A stretch of DNA of 64,000 nucleotides from Nomia melanderi (taxonomy: Eukaryota > Arthropoda > Insecta > Hymenoptera > Halictidae): positions 930,001 through 994,000 of the forward strand of contig NW_027475147.1 in NCBI RefSeq assembly GCF_051020985.1, in the 5' to 3' direction. Numbering within the stretch: the stretch's first letter is position 1; every line of letters begins with the position of its first letter. A model generated the notes under the pieces. That model was not told where the DNA came from. It was given only the letters and a program-made list of their open reading frames with translations, and did not search any database. Of the stretch, positions 49,653-63,181 are shown piece after piece. Made by a program: the position numbers and the translations under genes.

Positions 49653-50250
49653 CATGCGCCAGGGCCTCCTGCAGATAATTCCCTTTGGATTATTGCGCTA
49701 TCTGTAATAGCACCCGAGATATCACCAGATATATATTGGATTTTCCCCTGACCCTGACTGTCCGGCCCCTTGAGACTGTCGTTTTCTCGGCCCCTGGTGG
49801 TCCGAGGTCGTTCCCGTTGCACAGATTCATGCGCCAGGGCCTCCTACAGACAATGCACTTTGATTTATTGCGCTATCTGTAATAGCACCCGCGATATAAC
49901 CAGATATATATTGGATTATTCCCTGACCCTGAGTGTCCGGCCCCATGAGACGGTGGTTTTCTCGGCCCGTGGTGGTCCGAGGTCGTTCCCGCTGCACAGA
50001 TTCATGCGCCAGGGCCTCCTGCAGATAAGTCACTATGGTTTGTTGCGCTATCTCTAATAGCACCCGAGATATCACCAGGTATATATTGGATTTTCCCCTG
50101 TCCTTGAGTGTCCGGCCTCATGAGACGGTGGTTTTCTTGGCTCCTGGTGGTCCGAGGTCGTCCCCGCTGCACAGATGCATGCGCCAGGGCCTCCTGCAGA
50201 TAATTCACTTTGGTTTATGGCGCTATCTCTAATAGCACCCGAGATATCAC
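49653..50250 (+). repeat. Dispersed duplication E, copy 2, abutting Y copy 2
   Basis: Partner of 42,305-42,902. It overlaps the left end of Y copy 2 by about 18 bp (50,232-50,250) that match both sources. This is the junction microhomology in register with the monomer. Confidence 0.9.
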
Positions 50251-53200
50251 CACATATATATTGGATTTTTCACTGACCCTGAGTGTCCGGCCCCATGAGA
50301 CGGAGGTTTTCTCGGTCCCTGGTGTTCTGAGGTCGTTCCCGCTGCACAGATTCATGCGCCAGGGCCTCCTGCAGATAATTCACTTTGGTTTATTGCGCTA
50401 TCTCTAATAGCACCCGAGATATCAGCAGATATATATTGGATTTTACCCTGACCCTGAGTGTCCGGACCCATGACACTGTGGTTTTTTCGGCCCCTGGTGG
50501 TCCGAGGTCTTTCCCGCTGCACAGATTCATGCGCCAGGGCCTCCTGCAGACAATTCACTCTGGTTTATTGCGCTATCTCTAATAGCACCCGAGATATCAC
50601 CAGATATATATTGGGTTTTACCCTGACCCTGAGTGTCCGGCCCCATGAGACGGTGGTTTTCTCGGCCCCTGGTGGTCGGAGGTAGTTCCCGCTGTCCGGA
50701 TTCATGCGCCAGGGCCTCCTACAGATAATTCAATTTGGCTTATTGCGCTATCTCTAATAGCAGCCGAGATATCACCAGATATATATTGGATTTTCCCCTG
50801 ACCCTGAGTGTCCGGCCCCATGAGACGGTGGTTTTCTCGGCCCCTGGTGGTCGGAGGTCGTTCCCGCTGCACAGATTCATGCGCCAGTGCCTCGTACAGA
50901 CAATGGACTTTGATTTATTGCTCTACCTCTAATAGCACCCGAGATATCACCATATATATATTGGATTCTTCCCTGACCCTGACAGTCCGGCCCCATGTGT
51001 CGGTGGTTTTCTCGGCCACTGGTGGTCCTAGGTCGTTCCCGCTGCACAGATTCATGAGCCAGGGCCCCCTGCAGATAGTTCACTTTGGTTTAGTGCGCGA
51101 TCTGTAATAGCACCCGAGATATCACCAGATATATATTGGATTTTTCCCTGACCCTGAGTGTCCGGCCCCATGAGACGGTGGTTTTCTCGGCCCCTGGTGG
51201 TCCGAGGTCGTTCCCGCTGCACAGATTCATGCGCCAGGGCCTCCTGCAGATAATTCACTTTCGTTTATTGCGCTATCTCTAATAGCACCCGAGATATCAC
51301 CAGATATATATTGCACCTTTCCCTGACGCTGACAGACCGGCCTCATGAGAAAGTGATTTTCTCGGCCACTGGTGGTCCGAATTCGATCCCGCTGCACAGA
51401 TTCATGCGCCAGGGCCTCCTACAGACAATGCACTTTGATTTATTTCGCTATCTCTAATAGCACCCGAGATATCACCAGATATATATTGGATTTATCCCTG
51501 ACCCTGACAGTCCGGCCCCATGAGACGGAGCTTTTCTCGGCCCCTGGTGGTCCGAGGTCGATGCCGCTGCACAGATTCATGCGCCAGGGCCTCCTGCAGA
51601 CAATGAACTTTGATTTATTTCGCTATCCCTAATAGCACCCGAGATATCACCAGACGTATATGGGATTTTTCCCCGACCCTGAGTGTCCGACCCCATGAGA
51701 CGGTGGTTTTCTCGGCCCCTGGTGGTCCTAGGTCGATCCCGCTGAACAGATTCACGCTCCAGGGCCTCCTACAGACAATGCACTTTGATTTATTGCGCTA
51801 TCTGTAATAGCACCCGAGATATCACCAGATATATATTGGATTTTCCCCTGACCCTGAGTGGCCGGCCCCATGAGACGGTAGTTTTCTCGGCCCCTGGTTT
51901 TCCGAGGTCGATCCCGCTGCACAGATTCATGCGCCAGGGCCTCCTGCAGACAATGCACTTTGATTTATTGGGCTATCTTTAATAGCACCCGTGATATCAC
52001 CAGATATATATTGGATTTTTCCTTGACCCTGACAGTCCGGCCCCATGTGCCGATGGTTTTCTCGGTCCCTCGTGGTCCGAGGTAGATCCCGCTGCACAGA
52101 TTCATGCGCCTGGGCCCCATGCAGATAATTCACTTTGATTTATTCCGCTATCTCTAATAACACCCGAGATATCACCAGATATATATTGGATTTTTCCCTG
52201 ACCCTGAGTCTCTCACCCCATGAGACGATGGTTTTCTCGGCCCCTGCTGGTCCGAGGTCGTTCCCGCTGCACAGATTCATGCGCCAGGGCCCCCTGCAGA
52301 TAATTCACTTTGATTTATTTCGCTATCCCTAATAGCACCCGAGATATCATCAGATGTATATGGGATTTTTCCCCGACCCTGAGTGTCCGACCCCATGAGA
52401 CGGTGGTTTTCTCGGCCCCTGGTGGTCCTAGGTCGATCCCGCTGCACAGATTCACGCTCCAGGGCCTCCTAGAGACAATGCACTTTGATTTATTGCGCTA
52501 TCTGTAATAGCACCCGAGATATCAGCAGATATCTATTGGATTTTTCCATGACCCTGAGTGTCCGACCCCATGAGACGGTGGTTTTCTCGGCCCTTGGTGG
52601 TCCGAGGTCGTCCCCGCTGCACAGATTCATGCGCCAGGGCCTCCTACAGGAAATGCACTTTGATTTATTGCGCTATCTGTAATAGCACCCAAGATATCAC
52701 CATATATATATTGGATTTTTCCCTGACCCTGAGTGTCCGGCCCCATGAGACGGTGATTTTCTCGGCCTCTGGTGGTCCGAGGTCGATCCCGCTGCACAGA
52801 TTCATGCGCCAGGGCCTCCTGCAGACAATGAACTTTGATTTATTTCGCTATCCCTAATAGCACCCGAGATATCACCAGATATATATTGGATTTTCCCCTG
52901 ACCCTGAGTGGCCGGCCCCATGAGACGGTAGTTTTCTCGGCCCCTGGTGGTCCGAGGTCGTTCCCGCTGCACAGATTCATGCGCCAGGGCCTCCTACAGA
53001 CAATGCACTTTGGTTTATTGCGCTATCTCTAATAGCACCCGAGATATCACCAGATGTATGCTGGATTTTTACATGACCTTGGGCGACGAATTCCGAATAT
53101 CTGTAATTTTCTCGGCGCCTGGTGGTCCGAGGTCGTTCCTGCTGCACAAATTCATTCGCCAGGACCTCCTGCAGATAATTCACTTTGATTTATTCCGCTA

Positions 53201-55121
53201 TCTCTAATAGCACCCGAGATATCACCAGATATATATTGGATTTTTCCATGACCCTGAGTGTCCGGCCCCATGAGACGGTGGTTTTCTCGGCCCCTGGTGG
53301 TCCGAGGTCGCTCCCGCTGCACAGATTCATTCGCCAGTGCCTCCTACAGACAATGCACTTTGATTTATTGCCCTATCTCTAATAGCACCCGAGATATCAC
53401 CAGATATATATTGGATTTTTCCCTGACCCTAACAGTCCGGCCCCATGAGACGGTGATTTTCTCGGCCCCTGCTGGTCCGAGGTCGATCCCGCTGCACAGA
53501 TTCATGCGCCAGGGCCTCCTACAGACAATGTACTTTGATTTATTGCGCTATCTCTAATAGCACCCGAGATATCACCAGATATATATTGGATTTTCCCCTG
53601 ACCCTGACAGTCCGGCCTCATGAGAAAGTGATTTTCTCGGCCCCTGGTGGTCCGAATTCGATCCCGCTGCACAGATTCATGCGCCAGGGCCTCCTACAGA
53701 CAATGCACTTTGCTTTATTGCGCTATCAGTAATAGCACCCGAGATATCACCAGATATATATTGGATTTTCCCCTGACACTGAGTGTCCGGCCCCATGAGA
53801 CGGTGGTTTTCTCAGCCCCTGGTGGTCCGAGGTCGTTCCCGCGGCACAGATTCATGCGCCAGGGCCTCCTGCAGACAATGCACTTTGATTTATTTCGCTA
53901 TCTCTAATAGCACCCGAGATATCACCAGATATATATTGGATTTATCCCTGACCCTGACAGTCCGGCCCCATGAGACGGAGCTTTTCTCGGCCCCTGGTGG
54001 TCCGAGGTCGATGCCGCTGCACAGATTCATGCGCCAGGGCCTCCTACAGACAATGCACTTTGATTTATTGCGCTATCTGCAATAGCACCCGAGATATCAC
54101 CAGATATATATTGGAATTTTCCCTGACCCTGAGTGTCCGACCCCATGAGACGGTGGTTTTCTCGGCCCCTGGTGGTCCGAGGTCGATTCCGCTGCACAGA
54201 TTCATGCGCCAAGGCATCCTGCAGACAATTCACTTTGGTTTATTGCGCTATCTGTAACAGCACCCGAGATATCATCAGATAGATGCTGGATTTTTACGTG
54301 ACCTTGTGTGACGGATTCCGAATATCTGTAATTTTCTCGGCCCCTGGTGGTCCGAGGTAGTTCCTGCTGCACAGATTCATACGCCAGTGCCTCGTACAGA
54401 CAATGGACTTTGACTTATTGCTCTACCTCTAATAGCACCCGAGATATCACCATATATATATTGGATTCTTCCCTGACCCTGACAGTCCGGCCCCATGTGT
54501 CGGTGGTTTTCTCGGCCACTGGTGGTCCTAGGTCGTTCCCGCTGCACAGATTCATGAGCCAGGGCCCCCTGCAGATAGTTCACTTTGGTTTAGTATGCTA
54601 TCTCTAATAGCACCCGAGATATCACCAGATATATATTGCACCTTTCCCTGACGCTGACAGTCCGGCCTCATGAGAAAGTGATTTTCTCGGCCCCTGGTGG
54701 TCCGAATTCGATCCCGCTGCACAGATTCATGCGCCACGGCCTCCTACAGACAATGCACTTTGCTTTATTGCGCTATCAGTAATAGCACCCGAGGTATCAC
54801 CAGATATATATTGGATTTTCCCCTGACACTGAGTGTCCGGCCCCATGAGACGGTGGTTTTCTCGGCCCCTGGTGGTCCGAGGTCGTTCCCGCGGCACAGA
54901 TTTATGCGCCACGGCCTCCTGCAGACAATGCACTTTGATTTATTTCGCTATCTCTAATAGCACCCGAGATATCACCAGATATATATTGGATTTATCCCTG
55001 ACCCTGACAGTCCGGCCCCATGAGACGGAGCTTTTCTCGGCCCCTGGAGGTCCGAGGTCGATGCCGCTGCACAGATTCATGCGCCAGGGCCTCCTGCAGA
55101 CAATGAACTTTGATTTATTTC

Positions 55122-57950
55122 GCTATCCCTAATAGCACCCGAGATATCACCAGATGTATGCTGGATTTTTACATGACCTTGGGCGACGGATTCCGAATAT
55201 CTGTAATTTTCTCGGCGCCTGGTGGTCCGAGGTCTTTCCTGCTGCACAAATTCATTCGCCAGGACCTCCTGCAGATAATTCGGTTTGATTTATTCCGCTA
55301 TCTCTAATAGCACCCGAGATATCACCAGATATATATTGGATTTTTCCATGACCCTGAGTGTCCGGCCCCATGAGACGGTGGTTTTCTCGGCCCCTGCTGG
55401 TCCGAGGTCGTTCCCGCTGCACAGATTCATGCGCCAGGGCCTCCTACAGACAATGCACTTTGATTTATTGCGCTATCTGTAATAGCACCCGAAATATCAC
55501 CAGATATATATTGGATTGTTCCCTGACCCTGAGTGTCCGACCCCATGAGACGGTCGTTTTCTCGGCCCCTGGTGGTCCGAGGTCGCTCCCGCTGCACAGA
55601 TTCATTCGCCAGAGCCTCCTACAGACAATGCACTTTGATTTATTGCGCTATCTCTAATAGCACCCGAGATATCACCAGATATATATTGGATTTTTCCCTG
55701 ACCCTAACAGTCCGGCCCCATGAGACGGTGATTTTCTCGGCCCCTGTTTGTCCGAGGTCAATCCCGCTGCACAGATTCATGCGCCAGGGCCTCCTGCAGA
55801 CAATGCACTTTGATTTATTGCGCTATCTCTAATAGCACCCGAGATATCACCAGATATATATTGAATTTTTCCCTGACCCCGACAGTCCGACCCCATGAGA
55901 CGGTGGTTTTCTCGGCCCCTGGAGTTCCGAGGTCGTTCCCGCTGCACAGATTCATGCGCCAGGGCCTCCGGCAGACAATGCACTTTGATTTATTGCGCTA
56001 TCTCTAATAGCACCCGAGATATCACCATATATATATTGGATTTTCCCCTGACAATGAGTGTTCGGCCCCATGAGACGGTAGTTTTCTCGGCCCCTGGTGG
56101 TCCCAGGTCGTTCCCACTGCACAGATTCATGCGCTAGGGCCTCCTGCAGACAATGCACTTTGATTTATTGCGCTATCTCTAATAGCACCCGAGATATCAC
56201 CAGATATATATTGGATTTTCCCCTGACTCTAACAGTCCGGCCCCATGAGACGGTGATATTCTCGGCCCCTGGTGGTCCGAGGTCGATCCCGCTGCACAGA
56301 TTCATGCGCCAGGGCCTCCTGCAGACAATGCACGTTGATTTCTTTCGCTATCCCTAATAGCACCCGAGATATCACCAGATGTATATGGGATTTTTCCCCG
56401 ACCCTGAGTGTCCGACCCCATGAGACGGTGGTTTTCTTGGCCCCTGGTGGTCCTAGGTCGATCCCGCTGCACAGATTCACGCTCCAGGGCCTCCTACAGA
56501 CAATGCACTTTGATTTATTGCGCTATCTGTAATAGCACCCGAGATATCACCAGATATATATTGGATTTTCCCCTGACCCTGAGTGGCCGGCCCCATGAGA
56601 CGGTAGTTTTCTCGGCCCCTGGTGGTCCGAGGTCGTTCCCGCTGCACAGATTCATGCGCCAGGGCCTCCTACAGACAATGCACTTTGGTTTATTGCGCTA
56701 TCTCTAATAGCACCCGAGATATCACCAGATGTATGCTGGATTTTTACATGACCTTGGGCGACGGATTCCGAATATCTGTAATTTTCTCGGCGCCTGGTGG
56801 TCCGAGGTCGTTCCTGCTGCACAAATTCATTCGCCAGGACCTCCTGCAGATAATTCGGTTTGATTTATTCCGCTATCTCTAATAGCACCCGAGATATCAC
56901 CAGATATATATTGGATTTTTCCATGACCCTGAGTGTCCGGCCCCATGAGACGGTGGTTTTCTCGGCCCCTGCTGGTCCGAGGTCGTTCCCGCTGCACAGA
57001 TTCATGCGCCAGGGCCTCCTACAGACAATGCACTTTGATTTATTGCGCTATCTGTAATAGCACCCGAAATATCACCAGATATATATTGGATTGTTCCCTG
57101 ACCCTGAGTGTCCGACCCCATGAGACGGTCGTTTTCTCGGCCCCTGGTGGTCCGAGGTCGCTCCCGCTGCACAGATTCATTCGCCAGAGCCTCCTACAGA
57201 CAATGCACTTTGATTTATTGCGCTATCTCTAATAGCACCCGAGATATCACCAGATATATATTGGATTTTTCCCTGACCCTAACAGTCCGGCCCCATGAGA
57301 CGGTGATTTTCTCGGCCCCTGTTTGTCCGAGGTCGATCCCGCTGCACAGATTCATGCGCCAGGGCCTCCTGCAGACAATGCACTTTGATTTATTGCGCTA
57401 TCTCTAATAGCACCCGAGATATCACCAGATATATATTGAATTTTTCCCTGACCCCGACAGTCCGACCCCATGAGACGGTGGTTTTCTCGGCCCCTGGAGT
57501 TCCGAGGTCGTTCCCGCTGCACAGATTCATGCGCCAGGGCCTCCGGCAGACAATGCACTTTGATTTATTGCGCTATCTCTAATAGCACCCGAGATATCAC
57601 CATATATATATTGGATTTTCCCCTGACAATGAGTGTTCGGCCCCATGAGACGGTAGTTTTCTCGGCCCCTGGTGGTCCCAGGTCGTTCCCACTGCACAGA
57701 TTCATGCGCTAGGGCCTCCTGCAGACAATGCACTTTGATTTATTGCGCTATCTCTAATAGCACCCGAGATATCACCAGAAATATATTGGATTTTCCCCTG
57801 ACCCTAACAGTCCGGCCCCATGAGACGGTGATATTCTCGGCCCCTGGTGGTCCGAGGTCGATCCCGCTGCACAGATTCATGCGCCAGGGCCTCCTGCAGA
57901 CAATGCACGTTGATTTATTTCGCTATCCCTAATAGCACCCGAGATATCAC
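55122..57950 (+). repeat. Inherited nine-monomer duplication D inside Y copy 2
   Basis: The pair 55,122-56,375 and 56,697-57,950 repeats duplication D of Y copy 1. It includes the GGTCAATCCC/GGTCGATCCC difference between the halves (near 55,760 and 57,335). Duplication D therefore predates duplication Y. Confidence 0.9.
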
Positions 57951-59643
57951 CAGATATATATTGGATTTTTCCCTGACCCTGAGTGTCCGACCCCATGAGA
58001 CGGTGGTTTTCTCAGCCCCTGTTGGTCCGAGGTCGATCCCGCTGCACAGATTCATGCGCCAGGGCCTCCTACAGACAACGCACTTTGATTTATTGCGCTA
58101 TCTCTAATAGCACCCGAGATATTACCAGATATATATTGCATTTTTCCTTGACCCTGACAGTCCGGCCCCATGTGGCGATGGTTTTCTCGGTCCCTCGTGG
58201 TCCGAGGTCGATCCGGCTGAACAGATTCATGCGCCAAGGCTTCCTGCAGACAATGCACTTTGATTTATTGCGCTATCTTCAATAGCACCCGAGATATCAC
58301 CAGATATATATTGGATTTTTCCTTGACCCTGACAGTCCGGCCCCATGTGTCGATGGTTTACTCGGTCCCTCATGGTCCGAGGACGATCCGGCTGAACAGA
58401 TTCATGCGCCAAGGCTTCCTGCAGGCAATTCACTTTGGTTTATTGCGCGATCTGTAATAGCACCCGAGATATCAACAGATATATGCTGGATTTTTACATG
58501 ACCTTGGGTGACGGATTCCGAATATCTGTAATTTTCTCGGCCCCTGGTGGTCCGAGGTAGTTCCTGCTGCACAGATTCATTCGCCAGTGCCTCCTACAGA
58601 CAATGCGCTTTGATTTATTGCGCTATCTCTAATAGCACCCGAGATATCACCAGATATATATTGGATTTTTCCCTGACCCTGCCAGTCCGACCCCATGAGA
58701 CGGTGATTTTCTCGGACCCTTGTGGTCCGAGGTCGATCCCGCTGCACAGATTCATGCGCCAGGGCCTGCTACAGACAATGCACTTTGATTTATTGGGCTA
58801 TCTGTAATAGCACCCGAGGAAGCACCATATATATGCTGGATTTTTACATGACTTTGGGTGACGGATACAGAAAATCTGTAATTTTCTCGGCCCCTGGAGA
58901 TCCGAGGTCCTTCCTGCTTCACGGATTCATGCGCCAGGGCCTCCTGCAGACAATGCACTTTGATTTATTGCGCTATCTTTAATAGCATCCGAGATATCAC
59001 CAGATATATATTGGATTTTTCCTTGACCCTGACAGTCCGGCCCCATGTGTCGATGGTCTTCTCGGTCCCTCGTGGTCCGAGGTAGACCCCGCTGCAGAGA
59101 TTCATGCGCCAGGGCCCCATGCAGATAATTCACTTTGATTTATTCCGCTATCTCTAATAGCACCCGAGATATCACCAGATATATATTGGATATTCCCCTG
59201 ACCCTGAGTGTCCGGCCCCATGTGACTGTGGTTTACTCGGCCCCTGGTTGTCCGAGGTCGGTCCCGCTGCACAGATTCATGCGCCAGGGCCTCCTACAGA
59301 CAATGCACTTTGATTTATTGCGCTATCTGTAATACCACCCGAGATATCACCAGATATATATTGGATTTTCCCCTGACCCTGAGTGTCCGGCCCCATGAGA
59401 CTGTGGTTTTCTCGGCCCCTGGTGGTCCGAGGTCGTTCCCGCTGCACAGATTCATGCGCCAGGGCCTCCTACAGACAATGCACCTTGATTTATTGCGCTA
59501 TCTGTAATAGCACCCGGGACATCACCACATATATATTGGATTTTTCCCTGACCCAGAGTGTCCGGCCCCATGAGACGGTGGTTTTCTCGGCCCCTGGTGG
59601 TCCGAGGTCGGTCCCGCTGCACAGATTCATGCGCCAGGGCCTC
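57720..59643 (+). repeat. Private 2,100-bp tandem duplication G, copy 1
   Basis: Matches 59,820-61,743 at offset 2,100 bp (12 monomers). The only difference noticed is near 60,306 (CCGAGTTCGATCC against CCGAGGTCGATCC). It is absent from Y copy 1, so it arose after duplication Y. Confidence 0.93.
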
Positions 59644-59820
59644 CTACAGACAACGCACTTTGATTTATTGCGCTATCTCTAATAGCACCCGAGATATTAC
59701 CAGATATATATTGCATTTTTCCTTGACCCTGACAGTCCGGCCCCATGTGGCGATGGTTTTCTCGGTCCCTCGTGGTCCGAGGTCGATCCGGCTGAACAGA
59801 TTCATGCGCCAAGGCTTCCT
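59643..59820 (+). repeat. Junction monomer between the two G copies
   Basis: This one-monomer piece matches about 58,070-58,245 (ACAGACAACGCACTTTG, GATATTACCAG, TATTGCATTTTTCC, CATGTGGCGATGG). It is not the sequence that follows 38,433 in Y copy 1. The G event therefore involved two template switches or was followed by a one-monomer conversion. Confidence 0.75.
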
Positions 59821-61743
59821 GCAGACAATGCACTTTGATTTATTGCGCTATCTCTAATAGCACCCGAGATATCACCAGAAATATATTGGATTTTCCCCTG
59901 ACCCTAACAGTCCGGCCCCATGAGACGGTGATATTCTCGGCCCCTGGTGGTCCGAGGTCGATCCCGCTGCACAGATTCATGCGCCAGGGCCTCCTGCAGA
60001 CAATGCACGTTGATTTATTTCGCTATCCCTAATAGCACCCGAGATATCACCAGATATATATTGGATTTTTCCCTGACCCTGAGTGTCCGACCCCATGAGA
60101 CGGTGGTTTTCTCAGCCCCTGTTGGTCCGAGGTCGATCCCGCTGCACAGATTCATGCGCCAGGGCCTCCTACAGACAACGCACTTTGATTTATTGCGCTA
60201 TCTCTAATAGCACCCGAGATATTACCAGATATATATTGCATTTTTCCTTGACCCTGACAGTCCGGCCCCATGTGGCGATGGTTTTCTCGGTCCCTCGTGG
60301 TCCGAGTTCGATCCGGCTGAACAGATTCATGCGCCAAGGCTTCCTGCAGACAATGCACTTTGATTTATTGCGCTATCTTCAATAGCACCCGAGATATCAC
60401 CAGATATATATTGGATTTTTCCTTGACCCTGACAGTCCGGCCCCATGTGTCGATGGTTTACTCGGTCCCTCATGGTCCGAGGACGATCCGGCTGAACAGA
60501 TTCATGCGCCAAGGCTTCCTGCAGGCAATTCACTTTGGTTTATTGCGCGATCTGTAATAGCACCCGAGATATCAACAGATATATGCTGGATTTTTACATG
60601 ACCTTGGGTGACGGATTCCGAATATCTGTAATTTTCTCGGCCCCTGGTGGTCCGAGGTAGTTCCTGCTGCACAGATTCATTCGCCAGTGCCTCCTACAGA
60701 CAATGCGCTTTGATTTATTGCGCTATCTCTAATAGCACCCGAGATATCACCAGATATATATTGGATTTTTCCCTGACCCTGCCAGTCCGACCCCATGAGA
60801 CGGTGATTTTCTCGGACCCTTGTGGTCCGAGGTCGATCCCGCTGCACAGATTCATGCGCCAGGGCCTGCTACAGACAATGCACTTTGATTTATTGGGCTA
60901 TCTGTAATAGCACCCGAGGAAGCACCATATATATGCTGGATTTTTACATGACTTTGGGTGACGGATACAGAAAATCTGTAATTTTCTCGGCCCCTGGAGA
61001 TCCGAGGTCCTTCCTGCTTCACGGATTCATGCGCCAGGGCCTCCTGCAGACAATGCACTTTGATTTATTGCGCTATCTTTAATAGCATCCGAGATATCAC
61101 CAGATATATATTGGATTTTTCCTTGACCCTGACAGTCCGGCCCCATGTGTCGATGGTCTTCTCGGTCCCTCGTGGTCCGAGGTAGACCCCGCTGCAGAGA
61201 TTCATGCGCCAGGGCCCCATGCAGATAATTCACTTTGATTTATTCCGCTATCTCTAATAGCACCCGAGATATCACCAGATATATATTGGATATTCCCCTG
61301 ACCCTGAGTGTCCGGCCCCATGTGACTGTGGTTTACTCGGCCCCTGGTTGTCCGAGGTCGGTCCCGCTGCACAGATTCATGCGCCAGGGCCTCCTACAGA
61401 CAATGCACTTTGATTTATTGCGCTATCTGTAATACCACCCGAGATATCACCAGATATATATTGGATTTTCCCCTGACCCTGAGTGTCCGGCCCCATGAGA
61501 CTGTGGTTTTCTCGGCCCCTGGTGGTCCGAGGTCGTTCCCGCTGCACAGATTCATGCGCCAGGGCCTCCTACAGACAATGCACCTTGATTTATTGCGCTA
61601 TCTGTAATAGCACCCGGGACATCACCACATATATATTGGATTTTTCCCTGACCCAGAGTGTCCGGCCCCATGAGACGGTGGTTTTCTCGGCCCCTGGTGG
61701 TCCGAGGTCGGTCCCGCTGCACAGATTCATGCGCCAGGGCCTC
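59820..61743 (+). repeat. Private 2,100-bp tandem duplication G, copy 2
   Basis: Partner of 57,720-59,643. Both copies end with GAGGTCGGTCCCGCTGC (near 59,604 and 61,704), which differs from GTCGTTCCCGCTGTACAG of Y copy 1. Confidence 0.93.
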
Positions 61744-63181
61744 CTGCAGACAATTCGCTTTGGTTTATTGCGCTATCTCTAATAGCATCCGAGATATCAC
61801 CAGATATATATTGGATTTTTCCCCGACCCTGAGTGTCCGGCCCCATGAGACGGTGGTTTTCTCGGCCCCTGGTGGTCCGACGTCGTTCGTGCTGCACAGA
61901 TTCATGCGACAGGGCCTCCCGCAGAAAATGCACTTTGATTTATTGCGCTATATCTAATAGCACCCGAGATATCGCCAGATATATATTGGATTTTTCCCCG
62001 ACCCTGACTGTCCGGCCCCATGAGACGGTGGTTTTCTCGGCCCCTGGTTGTCCGAGGTTGTTCCCGCTGTCCAGATTCATGCGCCAGGGCCTCCTACAGA
62101 CAATGCACTTTGATTTATTGTGCTATCTGTAATAGCACCTGAGAAAGCTCCATATATATGCTGGATTTTTACATGACTTTGGGTGACGGATACCGAAAAT
62201 CTGTAATTTTCTCTGCCCCTGGTGGTCTGATGTCGTTCCCGCTGCACAGATGCATGCGCCAGGGCCACCTGCAGATAATTCACTTTGGTTTATTGCGCTA
62301 TCTCTAATGGCACCCGAGATATCACCAGATAAATATTGTATTTTCCCCTGACCCTGAGTGTCCGGCCAAATGAGACTGTAGTTTTCTCGGCCCCTGGTGG
62401 TCCGAGGTCCTTCCCGTTGCACAGATTCATGCGCCAGGGCCTCCTGCAGACAATGCACTTTGATTTATTGCGCCATCTGTAATAGCACCCGAGATATCAC
62501 CAGATATATATTAGATTTTTCCCTGACCCAGAGTGTCCGGCCCCATGAGACGGTGGTTTTCTCGGCACCTAGTTGTCCGAGGTCGTTCCCGCTGCACAGA
62601 TTCATGCGCCAGGGCCTCTTGCAGATAATTCACTTTGGTTTATTGCGCTATCTCTAATAGCACCCGAGATATCACCAGATATATATTGGATTTTCCCCTG
62701 ACCCTGAGTGTCGGGCCCCATGTGACTGTAGTTTTCTCGGCCCCTGGTGGTCCGAGGTCCTTCCCGCTGCACAGATTCATGCGACAGGGCCTCCTACAGA
62801 CAATGCACTTTGATTTATTGCGCTATCTGTAATAGCACCCGAGATATCACCAGATATATATTGGATTTTTCCCTGACCCTGAGTGTCCGGCCCCATGAGA
62901 CAGTGGTTATCTCGTCCCCTGGTGGTCCGAGGTCGTTCCCGTTGCACAGATGCATGCGCCAGGGCCTCCTGCAGATAATTCACTTTGGTTTATTGCGGTA
63001 TCTCTAATAGCACCCGAGATATCACCTGATATATATTGGATTTTTCCCTGACCATGTGTGTCCGGCCCCAATTGTCGGTGGTTTTCTCGGCCCCTCGTGA
63101 TCCGAGGTCGTTCCCGCTGCACAGATTCATGCGCCAGGGCCTCCTGCAGGCAATTCACTTTGGTTTATTGCGCTATCTCTA

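Larger units (their letters stand above)
39735..50226 (+). repeat. Domain 5: interval between the two large copies
   Basis: This stretch opens with a copy of segment X and closes with a copy of 42.3-42.9 kb. Between them are local duplications at 350, 875, 1,050 and 1,925 bp. Two type i divergent monomers lie at 43,085 and 43,610. Single-base losses occur near 42,222 (GGATTTTCACTG), 48,566 and 48,692. Confidence 0.8.
53058..62212 (+). repeat. Nine divergent monomers in Y copy 2
   Basis: Type i segments start near 53,058, 54,283, 55,158, 56,733, 58,483 and 60,583. Type ii segments start near 58,833, 60,933 and 62,158. They correspond one-to-one with those of Y copy 1, plus two extra from the private 2,100-bp duplication. 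Confidence 0.9.

Noticed and set aside
39735..50226. Unique DNA or an inserted mobile element between the two large copies
   Set aside because: Reading through the interval shows the same monomer in the same register and orientation throughout. Only local duplications and two divergent monomers distinguish it.
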